Source of the DNA: Anarhynchus alexandrinus
Taxonomy: Eukaryota > Chordata > Aves > Charadriiformes > Charadriidae
NCBI GenBank assembly: GCA_008711295.1
Contig: VUYV01000037.1
Location: 1,211,549 to 1,275,548, forward strand
Reading direction: 5' to 3'
DNA: 64,000 bases
Shown here: one piece after another, positions 25,891-38,340 of the stretch
Layout of the letters: each line of letters opens with the position of its first letter
Position numbering within the stretch: position 1 is the stretch's first letter
Program-made: the position numbers and the translations under genes
Notes under the pieces: generated by a model
Told to the model about the DNA's origin: nothing
Databases searched by the model: none
The model's input: the letters and a program-made list of their open reading frames with translations, nothing else

Positions 25891-26744
25891 CCCAACAGTC
25901 CTCAAGAAACTAAAACCCCAACCCAACTCTGGCAAATAGCTTAGGAACCAATGTAGTGATGCATACTTCATACAGAGCCTGTTCGTAGTTCTCTTTAATA
26001 AACTGCATGAGTCTTGTTTTCTTCCTTAAAGAGTTCAATGGTCCTTGCTTGTTCCTCATTCACCAAAGTGCAAGCAAGAAGCAACCATATTCGGGGGAGT
26101 CAAAGCACGTCAGCTGCCTATGGATATGTTAAATAGGAACTAAGAGTATAAGGATGAAGAAGGTCAGGTCTGGAAAACACCCTACAGCCAGATGAAGTAA
26201 ATCAGCTAGCGACTTAACTATTGTCTAATTGCAGTAGCTATTTATAGAATTGACTATGGCTGAGGTCTTCTTCGCTAGCCATGCTTAGCAAATTGCAACT
26301 AATGGGTCTCTAAAACTCAAGTTTTATTTTATTTTTTGGAACAGTGTCGGAGAACTGATTAGGGTGTGCTTACACAGAAATGCATAAAATAATCCAATTA
26401 CAGTAATACATGTGCTGTGACTGAGGGGTGACCTCTGTGAAGACTCGTTCTTTATGTTGTTTGTTTTGTTGTAACTGATCGTTTAATAAACAAACAGGAA
26501 GTAGTACAAACAAGCAACAACACAGCAGACATTCATTCAACTACTAACAAACTTATGAATGGGTATGTGAACACCCATATTCTAGAGGGATTTCCCAAAG
26601 GAGAAATAGGGCACCTCCATCTCTGTGATCCATTCAATCCTCAATTCCTTTTTGTATTCAAACCCAGAAATATCTGGTATCATGATAAAGTTTTCAATAA
26701 TTGACACATGTGTTTATGTCCTGCTCCATTTCAGTTAATGGAGA
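25891..26744. other. Unique non-coding DNA
   Basis: No gene or repeat is recognised. The DNA is AT-rich and has no sizeable open frame. Confidence 0.6.
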
Positions 26745-27030
26745 GCTCCAGGGAGCCAAGATTTTGCTTGTTGTGTATTCATTTATTATTCATTTAAAGA
26801 ACATGGCCATTTGCCAATAGAAACTGAAATGAAATCACCACCTTCACGCAGGCAATCCAACAACCCTCCAGTCGCAATGACATTCAGTTACTAATGGGTT
26901 AGTTCAGTTTTAATCCGCTGCCTAGAGATGAATAACATTAATTATTGTAATTGGTAGTGACAGTAATGGGTGCAACATTTCCAGGCCTAATTTACTCTAC
27001 TTTTGTGAGGTATCATGCTAATGTGGCTAT
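26745..27030. promoter_or_regulatory. Candidate conserved non-coding element
   Basis: This is the strongest-looking of the candidate regulatory stretches. It has repeated ATTCATTTA-type sites at 26778-26796, TTAATTA at 26938-26944, a TGTAATTGG homeodomain-like site just after, and an octamer-like ATGCTAAT at 27015-27022. It holds no open frame or transposon signature. The evidence is motif clustering alone. Confidence 0.25.
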
Positions 27031-28609
27031 TCTGCTTCAGTACCCAAGCTAACTAAAGCCAGCTCAAATGTCTTTCTACTGTACAGCATTGTGTAGCGCC
27101 TGTCCTAAGACTTGCAATGTACGAAATGGTATAGAGTTGCTGCACTCAGGCAATTGACTGGACACAAATGTACTGAAGCATCATGAAAGAATTTATGTGA
27201 ACCCACCGCGCGTTGGCATGAAATGCTTTGTTTGGCAGCTGAGTTGGGGAAAAAATATTGGTTTGATTAAATAATAATAAAGAACCCACTTACAACAGGT
27301 GAAAATAGGAACCAGATTAAAGTAGGTCATTTTTTTTTTTATTATTTTTGTACTTTACAGATTCAGAGCAATGATTTGACCCAAGGTTTCTTACCTCTCA
27401 AGTGAGTCTCTCAACTGCTAGGTTATTAGTGCAGGCTGAAGCAGGCCTCCCTCAGGTGCATCTGCTCAAACTGCTCCACTTTGAACAGCATACTTAAATA
27501 TTTGGTGAGGGGGCACAGATGATTCTGTAGCTGCTGGTCAGGATGCTAAAATATAAGGGACCCAATTATTTATTCAAAATGGAATAACACCAACAGGAAG
27601 GACTGAGAGCAGCTCTCCATCCCCGGCCTTTTTAATAGGTGATAAACCTAAGTATTAAGACACATTACCAGGAAAAGAGGTGCTGGGGGGTTAAGATGCT
27701 CTCAGGCAGAGAGGGACTGAATCTATGCCTGCATCCTACCATGTAAATATCCTAAACAGAGGGCTACGGAATAAAATCAGGACTTGATGACTTTAAGAAA
27801 GTGCTGAAATCTGAACTGGCAGGGTTTTTTGGTAAGTATCGCTGGTAGTTGAAAACTTAATAAAGCACAGATGAGACCAAATTTGTCTCTGTTTGAAGGA
27901 GTTGAGGAAAAATTACAACATAAAAAAATAATCTAACTATATGCATGTACACATATGCATACATGTAGGCAATTAGAAACTTGTAGGCACCAATGGGAAA
28001 GACTATCAAAAAAGCAAAAGGGAGGTAAAAAAATGCCAGCTATTTTGCCCTCGTAGTATACGCCGTCTCAAATATTAGAAGGAGCTCCCATTCACAAAAA
28101 TTGAATTTAAGTCTGTTCTCATGAGTTACATTAAATTAGATTATGTTTTTATATACTGACTGGAAAGAAAAAAATACAAGGTCATGAAACAAACAACAAA
28201 AAAATAATCCAAAAATATTTTTACAGTCAGTCTGAGTGCTTCCAAAAAGGCTTTTATGAAAATAAATCAGTATCAGAATTACATTAAATTCTTCTTTATC
28301 AGTTTTTCAAACTTCTGACTTTTTTACTACCTTTTTACTTCAATTTCATAAAATTGATACAATTTAAAATGGCATCCTATTTAAAATTATATATGGTCAT
28401 ACACAGGGTAAGTTGAATTTCTGACTTGTGCAGATTATATGAAAGACAGCACAGTTCCTACCAGAGCCAAGCATGCCTAACACCTGAAGGCTCCTCACAT
28501 TCTCAAAGAAAGGACACATATGCTACCTAGAGAAGCACACGGGACAGGACTCTGAGTAGACAGAGTGGTTAAGCCGAGGGGCATGATCCATCCACCTGTT
28601 TGTTGACTC
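27031..28609. other. Non-coding DNA, AT-rich
   Basis: A weak 'ctgtacagcattgtgtagcg' at 27080-27099 may be another scrap of the ancient tail repeat. T- and A-rich runs are common (for example 27330-27345). No gene is recognised. Confidence 0.55.
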
Positions 28610-29030
28610 AGAAGGGACAGACAGAAGATGGGAAGTGACCACGTTGGGTCACCAAGTCCAGCTCCCAGCTGGCACATGCTCCTGTGCTGTGTCGAGATGC
28701 TGTCTCGGCAGGAGTTAAGTTCCCGCTAGTCCCCTCTTCTGATGCTCAGAAACTTTCCTCTTGTAAGCAGACAGAATTTATTCATTGTCTGTTTAGACTC
28801 ATTTGTTTCTGTGCCAACATTGTCCTTTGGCTTAAATTGCTCTCTTCCCTCCCTGGTGTTTATCCTCTTGATGTATTTATAGATAGCAATCAGATCCCAT
28901 CTCAGCTTTCATTTTGCTACGCTAAACAAGCCAAACTTTTCCCAATCTCTTCTCCTAACATGGGCACTCTATTCGTGGCCATTAACCTTGTAGTCCTCCT
29001 CGGCACCTGTTCCTGCATCAGCTGTTGGCT
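28610..29030 (-). mobile_element. Ancient L3/CR1-like LINE 3' portion
   Basis: The plus strand shows an antisense LINE end. Near 28640-28680 is 'ttgggtcaccaagtccagct', the reverse-oriented 3' terminal block of L3/CR1 elements in amniotes. Near 28866-28960 a block reads 'gatgtatttatagatagcaa' followed by 'tcagatcccatctcagcttt' and 'gctacgctaaacaagccaaa'. These correspond to the coding remnants 'xLFSLaK' and 'LRxDLIaIYKYI'. A 'cggcacctgttcctgcatc' block follows. It is diverged but collinear over about 400 bases. A 120-codon plus-strand frame (28684-29046) is a by-product of this relic. Confidence 0.82.
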
Positions 29031-29495
29031 TATGGTAAGAAGCTGAGACATCCATTTGAGGATGGAGGTCCTCTTTCTTTTAGGTGCCATGCTGACAGGT
29101 GGTGAGGACCCAGTGAGGGTCCCTGCTGGCTGGGACCAGGGTGCAATCCAGACTGAAGCCAGCAGGGTTGAGCAGAGGCCATGTACCTGTGCCCAATAGG
29201 TTCAGAATCTATTATCACTGGGGCTTCAGCTGCCTCAGCCCTGCTAGCCATTGACACACTCATGTATATGCATGAGTTAGCCTGTGACTGCACTTAACAG
29301 GACACTCATTATGGGATGCACCCGGGAGATCCATCATGGGATAAACTGACCTGCACTACTTCAGGCCTGCAGCAATGAGATGTATGCTCTTTGGGAATAA
29401 CTAAATTAAAAGTATGCATTAATAGGGCTACTGTTCATATTTTCTGACAACGTATTTCCTCTGTACTATTTATAAATCTTACATGAAAAATTATT
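29031..29495. other. Non-coding DNA
   Basis: Possible further decay products of the preceding LINE are followed by AT-rich unique sequence. Nothing is clearly recognisable. Confidence 0.5.
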
Positions 29496-29577
29496 GGTCA
29501 GATTCTCAGTTGGCATACATTGATGAAGCTTCATTAGATACAATGAAGCCAATCACCACACCAGCCAATCAGTTGAC
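29496..29577. repeat. Palindromic ancient repeat (MITE-like)
   Basis: The sequence 'ggtcagattctcagttggca' leads to an inverted repeat with perfect 8-bp arms, GCTTCATT at 29528-29535 and AATGAAGC at 29542-29549. A degenerate mirror of the left side follows ('caatcaccacaccagccaat'). The consensus I recall from bird and turtle DNA is a long palindrome with 'gctccatt...aatggagc' at its centre and 'gatctggcc' ends. Half copies are seen at 38292-38340 and 45821-45853. The transposon family is not known to me. Confidence 0.5.
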
Positions 29578-30599
29578 TATGTATTAATTAAGTTTTAGAA
29601 CATACTTTTGAAGGGGATTTTTCTTCCCTCTACATAATCCATCCAACCATATTTCTTCCTTCACTTTCCCATAGACAATATATACTCTACAGATTGTTGC
29701 CAAAACCTGCATGATTCACTATATTGAAATAAATCTACCTTTCTGGAATTTATAGGCAGGGGCGCTATGCTGAGTCTGATTAATCTAAGATTTGAAGGGC
29801 TTCAGCCCAGCTATAAGTTTCAGTAAAGAGCTGTAATTACAGGTTAAGTATAGCAATTCCAGATTGCTGAACATTGCTGTATTGATCTCTTTAAACCATT
29901 AAATATGGAAGTTCAAATTCATGCACAAAGGCAACATTTTTGAAATCCCAGTAATTTAGGAGGATTATGTTTCCGAATGTGGTGCAGATGGGAGAACACT
30001 ATCTAAGTAATGGCTTCTCTCTGCTGGAGAAACTCAAGAGCAGGATGCACAGCTAGAACTTTCATTGTATTTTAAGAAGAGTAATGTTTTGTTGGACTCC
30101 CTCCACTTTTTTTCAGTCACATTATAGCAAAGACAGACAGTTTTTGGGGAGAATAGGGTAACAAACCTCACATCACAGCCATGAACTCAGTAATTTTCCT
30201 GGTTGCCACTCTGCTCAACAGTATGATGGCACTGACAAAACAGCAAGGACTGCTCCTGCAATAATCTTCCTTTCCATGCTGCTCCAAGTGCAGGCAACCT
30301 CTCCTACCCACCATGGGAGCTAAGTAACAGATAATATAGGTATTATGACGTGCTGCTGATCAGCTGGGAGCCCAGTCATCATGAACTGTGAAATATAAAA
30401 CCGTGTTAATGGTGAGACCTAGAAGTCTTGCCTCCTCAAGCTAAATTAGAGCACCTTCAGGATGTTCTCATCTGCTTTGACTACTCCCTTTCCCACTGAG
30501 GCCCCCTGTACCATCTCACGCTGGCAGGACCACCGCCTGCACCAGCTCTATATGGTCTCCCATGCTGAGGGAGAGGAAGATGATGGCGCAATTTTGAGT
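29578..30599. other. Non-coding DNA
   Basis: Unique AT-rich sequence without recognisable genes or repeats. GC content rises after 30480. Confidence 0.55.
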
Positions 30600-30640
30600 C
30601 TTCTGCTTTAGGGTATAAAAGGAGGCATGTTGGGGAAGGT
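30600..30640 (+). promoter_or_regulatory. Isolated canonical TATA-box-like site
   Basis: TATAAAAGG at 30614-30622 is followed by GAGGCATG and preceded by a moderately GC-rich 130 bases. No initiator, transcript or open frame downstream supports promoter function, so chance is the default reading. Confidence 0.15.
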
Positions 30641-33600
30641 GGAGTTGTTGTCTTTGCCCATCTCAGCAAAAACGTGACAAAATCCCCAGAGAACCAGGTC
30701 CAGGAAACTGGTTTTTGCCTTTTTGTTTTTGCTTTCTTTTTAATTCAGTGACAGTTCTGATATTTCTTTAAACGCATTCTCTAAGATCAGGGTTGTTGTG
30801 TCTTTGCGCCTGTAATCGTATTAAAAGCACCATGCAGCCTTTGCTATGAGCTAGAATATTGGTATTACGTGTCATCTGTGCAAACCACTTTTGAGATCTG
30901 GTCCATAATTACAGCTTTCTAACAACACACAAGAACATTTCTCAGACCTACTAATTGTGCTGCCCTTTATGGTCCATCTTATTGATTAAACATCTGTTAG
31001 TGTTTTGGTGAAATGAGAATTCACTTGCAATGCAATGTGTCTGGTATATTAAATTCTGTTTAAGTCAGCCCTAACTACAAGTTTGATATACATGTATTGT
31101 ATCTTCTTAATTGTATCTTAGCACTTTTTCCACTGTTTGTTATTTGTACTGTTGGCTGGAGGGCAGGAGAGTGTTCTAATGTTTTCTTTACAGCAAAGTC
31201 AAATTATATCCCCTTAATTTTTTCGCCACACGTGAACCACTTCAGGTGGACAAATGGGAACACTGCAAAATAATAACTCAGTACAGACTGTTACCTTTTT
31301 TCATATATCACAATCCAATTACACAGTAAATTTTATCATTTGTGGCCACACCTGAGAAACTGAGGTNCTAAACCCCCACAAAAAACATAGACTTTTTAAT
31401 TAGACATTCTTAATTGTAAAGGATTTCCTTTTCAAGGAGAAAAAAGAAATAGATCTTTGAATAAGATCCCTCTGCTCCTACTCTTCATAATTCAAATTAA
31501 AATAAAAAAGATGTTAGCATGGTGGTAACCTCTGGGAAATTAAAAGAGTCACTCTTGCAAAGGGATTACAGAGAAGCAATGCAGAGTCCTTCTCTCTTTC
31601 CATTCCCTGTACTTACTAAAAAAATTAGAAGTTCTCCACAAAAGAAATCCAAAAGCTGACACAAATAGAGAGGAGGAGACAATCTGTTTCACTGCTGTCC
31701 AATGCTATTTTAAATTGACTTATCCTTTCTTTATCTCATTTGCTGAGCAATAAAATCTTGACAGTCTTAAAAAATAATCTGACTCCTATTGCATGACTTG
31801 TTTTCCTTCTGCATGTTTTATGTATATTGATTGGAGAAATGAAAAAATGCTAATATCCATATGTTGTCACATCAAGAAAATGTGGACCACTTATTTTCCC
31901 AAATTACATTATGTCTGGATGATTTTGCAAAGATCTGGGAGCTGAGCTTGCATTCAGTCTCGAGATGAAATGAACGGATCCAACAAAGAAGGAAAATTAA
32001 ATTACTTCTACCTATATTTTATCTCTTTGACATTTACTTTCAGTGCCACTCCCTCCATCATCTCCTTCAGTCTGACAGTTACAGTATCACCACTGAAATG
32101 CTGCCTAGCAAGAAAAATATCCCCTTCATTTGTCTCTGATCCAGACCCGGATGAAGTCAAAGGGAGTTTTTCCGCTAACATAGGGAGGTTTGGTCAGGTC
32201 CTTTACCATTTATGGATGGGTATGGAAACCCTACTGCAATGTTTTGAAGGGTTTATGCTCCTACTTAAATAATTTAGAGTCTAACTTGGAGTGTAAGAAC
32301 AACCTCTTAAGCTTCAGACAGAAAACCCATTTGCTTAAGGGAACATACACGATCGAGTGTTATGCTGGACCAGGACTTTCAAGCTTTATCTAAAGCCCCA
32401 GCTCAAGAAAACTGCTGAGGAGATGTGCTCTACTGTGACTGATTGCCAAAAAGCAAAATGAACAAGCCAAGGAAACACAATGAGAATAACAACAAGAACA
32501 AAATCTGCTTTTGGATTCCCATCATCATCCCAATTAAAAAATAAATAATAGAAAAATTAAGCTAGCAGACCCTGAGGCTGTCTGAAAACTACAGCCTTCT
32601 TAGACACGATACTGTTCAAGGTATTTTCCATTCCCAAAAAACAAACAGACCTAATTACTGCATTAACACCTATGCCTTTTTATTTGTGCAAGGATCTGAA
32701 CAAACCAGCTCCTGCAATAACTTCAGGTCATAAAAAGAGTAAGAGCAGCAATCCAGCTCTATAAGTTGCAATTTGGACTCAACGGAGAGTGGGTAGCACA
32801 CTAGTAGAAACACTGGCAGTCTCCTCTCTTTTCTGATGCAGAGGTCTGACCGTATGATTAAGCACCAGTGATTTCAAAACCGCAGGGTCGGAGCCATGTA
32901 GAGCCATTTCTACATCTAAAAATTAAATCAGACATCTTTATCAATATTGTTCTGCAAATGCCTAAAGTCCACTCTATGAAGACCATCTCCTGAAGGACAA
33001 GAAGGAAATTCTGGCTCAACTGAACTAACCACCATACTTCCATCAATGAGGATTTCACTTTAGGTCATTGATCATCAGTTTCATTGCTGAGAGTGCCACC
33101 TTGGTGTTTTGCAGAGATTTCTCTTGCCATTCAGATTTCTGAGGCCTCCCACTCCTGCCTTGTTTTGCTTTCAAACAATATATCACTTCGAGGCAAAAAT
33201 AAAACCCAAAAGTCTTCTATTTACCTGTTTGTCTGGACATTTTATATTGCACCCAGCAAAGTCTGAGTGCATGTGGGCATGTCCAGGGGCAGACACTAGT
33301 TCCATGCTCAAGCAGCAGTCAGCGTCAGTTCCCTGGAGCTTCTACTATGCTTTTGTGAATGTCTTGATCATGAGGTACCTCACTGCTTTATGGAGTAATG
33401 CTCCTAGGTGCTGATTTGGGGAATTATACTGTGTCTGTAGAAATTTAAGGGATTGTTTCCAAATAGTTGGGAGCAAAGATTTTAAATAGAACCCTACCAC
33501 ATGTAGGCATATATATACACAAGTACACACGGACAATACGATCAGCAGTAGGCAGGAAGGCATGGAAATATTTAAGTGTAAGCTCTTTTGAATAAATTGG

Positions 33601-34295
33601 ACATTTTCTAAGAATACTGAACTATTACTCTAAAAACCTGAAACTGTTTTTTGCTTTGTAAATCTGTGTCCTTAATTATAGACAGTGTGAGAATTAGGAA
33701 GAACCTGAATTTAATATTGAGTTGTTTGTGACTCCGAAAACGTGGAATGTTTTGGAAAGAATGATGTGTGGGCATTTCATACGCATTGTGAAGTGCACAG
33801 GTATTGTGAAGTATGCTCCAGCACACAGGTATGCTCAGAAACAATATTTATTTCTAGTATCCAGCTGACTTACTGCTGTTTTGATTCTCCCTGCTGAAAA
33901 GTTTGTCAAATTCTCGTGTTTGCCTCACCTCTGATGCACAAAGTGCCCAGGGGATAGCTTAAGGCTTAAATGTAACCTCCCCAACCAACTTACAACTGCT
34001 GTTATGATTAAATGCACAGCTTCAGCTTTAAATATGAATATCCCCAACTTCAGAAGGCATTTAAAATGCACTTCAGTGTAAGCAACTCAGGGACATCCTC
34101 ACTCCTGCTCTAGGACAGCAAAAAGAAGATCCTCATAATTTTTGCCCTAGCTAATACAAAGGTTACTGGGTCAAGCCTTGTGGAAGATTATCCTTACCTT
34201 CTTCAGGAAACATCTCATCAAGCCAGTATATAAGAGGCAAGAAAGAAGACAGAAACCAAGGACTGCATTAAAGGTTTCTACTGGTCTTGAGGGTG
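30641..34295. other. Unique non-coding DNA, about 3.7 kb
   Basis: AT-rich sequence with no recognised gene. It includes one ambiguous base at 31367. Frames at 31970-32272 and 33109-33414 (+) have no domain similarity. Confidence 0.6.
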
Positions 34296-34300
34296 GGGTG

Positions 34301-34336
34301 TGGAAGAAATTGTGGAAGAAATTGTGTAAGAAGATT
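34301..34336 (+). repeat. 12-bp minisatellite-like repeat, about 2.7 copies
   Basis: TGGAAGAAATTG at 34301-34312 is repeated exactly at 34313-34324. A third, degenerate copy follows at 34325-34336. It lies inside a short chance frame and has no evident role. Confidence 0.8.
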
Positions 34337-36000
34337 AAACAGTGCTGTGCTCTATCAGCTTCCTCTGGGCTGTAAAAAAGCAGGTGTGATTTTTTCTTTT
34401 GTTAGAAGAAGTGTCCTTCACACTACCAGTTAAGTACATCCTGCATTGCTGTCTGTTGGCCTCCGAGTTCAAGAAGAAGACAGCTCAGGATACTTGCTGG
34501 TGGCTTGGGTAGCAGCTTTTGCAACCCTGCCTGAGTCCTGACTGCCCAGAGGAAAGGCTGGGCATGTTGGGTTTTGACTTCCTCCATGGGAGCTGTTGCC
34601 TGTTAACCTTGTGCCCAACTGGCTTTCCAAATCGGGGCTTACGCAGGTGCCTGTGTACGATACAAGCTCTTAATCAAATAATTTGTCTCAGCTGTTTGGA
34701 CAAAGAAAGGCACTTTTTGAAAGTTGTCTCATTCTCCTGCAAGAGCAAACCTCAGTTGGTGTTAAATAGGCAAGAGCTGAAGTGAATCCCAGTTAATTGC
34801 AGCCTATGGGTTCTTGACCAGTTTTGGCTGGACAAAGTTAGCTATCTTCTGCTCCTCTGGGAAAGCATCTACACAAGGAAGGGGTGAATCTCTTTTCATG
34901 GTGAAAGATCTGGCATACCAAAAAGAGCTTAAAATTTTGCTAGGAAAAATTGCATGCTTGTTTCATGGCTGTAGAGGCAGATTTAATGCAGTGGGGACTA
35001 CAGCTCTTGACTGGAAATGAAACTCAGGCAGCAAGAATGCATTGCGTAATCCTTTTGTTTAAAAATTCTTTCCTTTGCTTCTGCTTGTTTTGGGCAGCAT
35101 GTGGTGGATATATGGTGCACAATACTTAGGTTAAGTCATGCACAAATATGTAGAAACTGGTTACATTATCTAAAAGGGCAGTCACAAAACAGAATTATCA
35201 CAGTATAAGTGAGCTTGCATCTGCTGCAAAGGGCAGCTCCAGCAGAAGCTGTCCTCAAGATGCTTCCCTCCACTTCTGAAATAAAATTCATCGGATTGGG
35301 TAGTGAGCAGCCCTCATCTTTGTATCAGTGCAGGTCTCAGCAAAACCCAGACTTTGTTTTCTTAGGCTGAAACCATGTATCGTTGCCTCTGCTAGCAGCT
35401 GAGTCTAATTTCACTTTACACCAAGCAGACCAAAAATCCCATTTGAAAGGTGACAGGCCAGTGCATTAAGCAATTGCACCACTGTTGGGGTTAAGGTGGA
35501 TAAATTATATAAGACTAGAGTCTGACACTAAAATACACCAGCTGGATCAAGGACATTTCTATCCATTCTGGCTCATTAGACTTAGGACAACAAGGTCAGC
35601 TATGTTAAATTTAATCACAGGGTTTCCTAGAGGGTATGGTAAATGTGTTGGCTAATTTTTCATACCATATTCCAGATAATATATCACCCACAGCTTGAGA
35701 GGTAGCTTGCTTGTGTTTAAAGTATCCACTCCACTTATGACCAGTTAAGACAAATCTTTATTGTTTTTCAACCAGGACGATCCAAATTAATCATAAGCAT
35801 TTACCTCCTCCCTCCCCTATTAAAAACAGAGGGGTTGTAGTTCATGTATGTTAGCACTCAGTTTGGCATCATCTTTTCAATGGAAAAATAAACTGAGCTG
35901 TCTATTCTAAATTGAATCAGGCAAAATAAATAAGCAAACAAGATTTTTCTTTGCTGTAGGTACAGAGATCGTGTCCGGAATGGAGAAGGCTAATTAGTTT
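34337..36000. other. Unique non-coding DNA
   Basis: No gene or repeat is recognised. Small frames at 34519-34785 and 34814-35020 (+) show no known domain. Confidence 0.6.
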
Positions 36001-36118
36001 GAAACTCTTTGGGGAAAATAGTGTCTTTTTGTAATCTGTTTGTAAGGTCCCTAACACAGTGGGGGTCTGTTCTATTACTACAACTTCCATGCACTACAGT
36101 AATAAAAATAATAATACT
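36001..36118 (+). repeat. Ancient SINE/LINE 3'-tail repeat (MIR/L2-like)
   Basis: The order of blocks matches an old amniote repeat tail. First is 'aaactctttggggaaaatag', a decayed 'ctctttggggcagggactg'. Then come 'gtctttttgtaatctgtttg' and 'taaggtccctaacacagtgg', the 'tacagcrcctagcacaatgg' equivalent. Last is 'gcactacagtaataaaaata' ending in an AAT-rich tail. This is the most complete copy of the tail in the window. Which family it belongs to is uncertain. Confidence 0.65.
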
Positions 36119-38291
36119 GTGAAAGTTATTTAACATTGAGTCTTCTTGGGTGAACTCCAACTCGCCTCCAGAAGGTCCACTGGCCCTCACAGAGCAGTGC
36201 CATGCATGAAGAGAATGGTATGAGCAACTTCTGTGCTACTGATAGAGCTTTTACGACGCACAGCATTTTATAATGATTAGCTATAAAAGCTAGTGCGATA
36301 AAGCAGGAATAGGTAGTACTCTGCCCCCCTTCTGCTGCCAAACATTGTCCTGGAGAAAACAGTGTGATGCCCCACTGGAGTACCATTTTGCTTTGCTACT
36401 GCCAGAACATCATAGCAGTTCAGGACTTGCATTTGTGGATTTTCCATTTCTAGGAACCACCATTTCTACGTGCCTTGCTGGCAACCTTTTTGCTCATTTG
36501 AAGGTAGTCCTCATGTAGGATAGTGTGTTGGTCCTAGTCAACAAAGTGTCTGCCATGTAAAAGAGGTGCTACCAAGGGAAGTAGGCACTGCTGCCATAAT
36601 AACAGGATTGCTGATCTACAGTAAGCCAATCCATTATCCTGAGAAATGCTAGGATGGTACTACTTATACTTAGCTTAACTGTAAATTGTTAGCTAGAATC
36701 CAAAGAATGACCAGTGAGAGAGAAGCCAACAATGGCCCTGGTTAGATTTACCTCACTGCATAAAATTCTGCTTGCAATAAAAAAAAAAAAAGTGATTTAA
36801 ATGTCTGTGCCTGAATATTCTTCCTCAAAACAGACTCCACACGTTTCCAACAATGAGAGGCCAAGGAAAAGGCAGGAGGAACGAGATACTGCAAATGTTG
36901 TGGTGCCAAAAACCCAAACCTTAACCCCAAAGGATCCTTTCATCTTCATCATCTTCAACCTCCTCCTCTTCCTTTTACAATAAAAAAATAAAACTAAGGG
37001 CAAATGAAAGGTTTCTAATCATCTGCTTTAGACACATCCAGTCTATCTAAATGTTGATGTCATGAAGCACTCATCATAACAAAGGTATTGCTTTGCCAAT
37101 TCCATGTAACAAACAGCTTGATCTAGGGGTGACATGACTCTTCACTCCTCTCCCCACCAGGCTACCAATCCTATAAATCTTATCTAAGGTACTCAAAAAC
37201 ACTGAATGATGAACATGTGTTAAAACAATCATCTGATTACACTGAAATTTTGTATTTGAGTTAGGATTTATTGGGGAAATGTTACGAAAGAAGCTTGATA
37301 TTATATCACTAAAGCAACAAGAGAAAAGGACAAAGTACATCATAAACCTGAGAGAAAAGGAATAGTGGCTGTAGAATAAGCCTACATAATACTTATAACA
37401 GGTACTTGTGAAAGGGTCAGCTCCCTCGGTGCAGTGAAGCAGGTCTAAGCTAGGTTATAGGTAATGCCTCTAAACTACTTATTCTCTTGGGAAGTGTTGG
37501 AAAGACTCTCTTGGGACTTCTGCAATGGCAGAAAATGCCAGATGACACCACACTGTGCCTAAGCCTCAGAAGGCTACACTTTTAATGCTAAGTGATGTTA
37601 TAGCACCAAATTGCATGCAGGTTGCCTTATCTTCAGAGGATTCTCAGGGATCTAGTTGGGTATCCCCATATCAGAGAAGTACCAGCTATAGAAAAGTCAA
37701 GCTCAGTTAGCAGCAATAGTATCTGAGATACTATAATTATTACCCCATAATTAATTGTACATCTTAGATACTCTGGCACAGTAACGAGCAGTTAGGTAGT
37801 TCCTTATGAGTGACAATTTTTCAGTAGCACTAGGTGAGATTTGAAGCCTGACTATGTACTGCTCTGCAATTTGCTGAATTATATACACCAGGATAAGTGA
37901 GTATTAAAATGCTAACAATGTGATTTAGTAGAACTTGACATTCACTTCAGCCATCTATTTCCCTACTGGTATATAAAGAAAACCAGCTTGCCTTAAAGTC
38001 AGGTGATTATGCCTTTGTATTTGTATCACTTTTTCCCGTGGAAGTTCCCACAGCATGTAGAAAATTAGGGAGACAATTCAACCACAGGTAATAAGGAGAC
38101 CTTCAGAAGATGCACTCCTTGATTCTCATCAGCTGTAAATGCAGACATTTGAAGCTGCTTTCTGTATGCAGTAGAGGAAGGGAAGAGGAACAGCGTATCC
38201 AATTAAAAGAGCAGGGGACCATTTAGGCAATGAGAGCCAGGGACCCTTTTGATGCGAGTCTCTACTGTATTACCAAAGCCAAGGCAGCAGT
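36119..38291. other. Unique non-coding DNA
   Basis: No gene is recognised. A run of 13 A bases lies at 36779-36791. Opposite-strand frames at about 36748-37003 overlap each other and look like chance. Confidence 0.6.
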
Positions 38292-38340
38292 GGTGATTTA
38301 CACCAGTGGATGAATATTGATGTGAGTTAGAATTTTGCCC
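38292..38340 (+). repeat. Half copy of the palindromic ancient repeat
   Basis: The stretch 'ggtgatttacaccagtggat' followed by 'gaatattgatg' resembles the right arm of the palindromic repeat seen at 29496-29577 ('atttacaccagctgaggat'). Only one arm is recognisable. Confidence 0.3.

Noticed and set aside
28684..29046. 120-codon plus-strand open frame with membrane-like segments
   Set aside because: It is the reverse strand of an ancient LINE relic. The hydrophobic look follows from T-rich antisense sequence.
30614..30622. TATAAAAGG as a promoter
   Set aside because: A nine-base motif is expected occasionally by chance in AT-rich DNA and nothing downstream supports transcription. Listed only as a low-confidence site.
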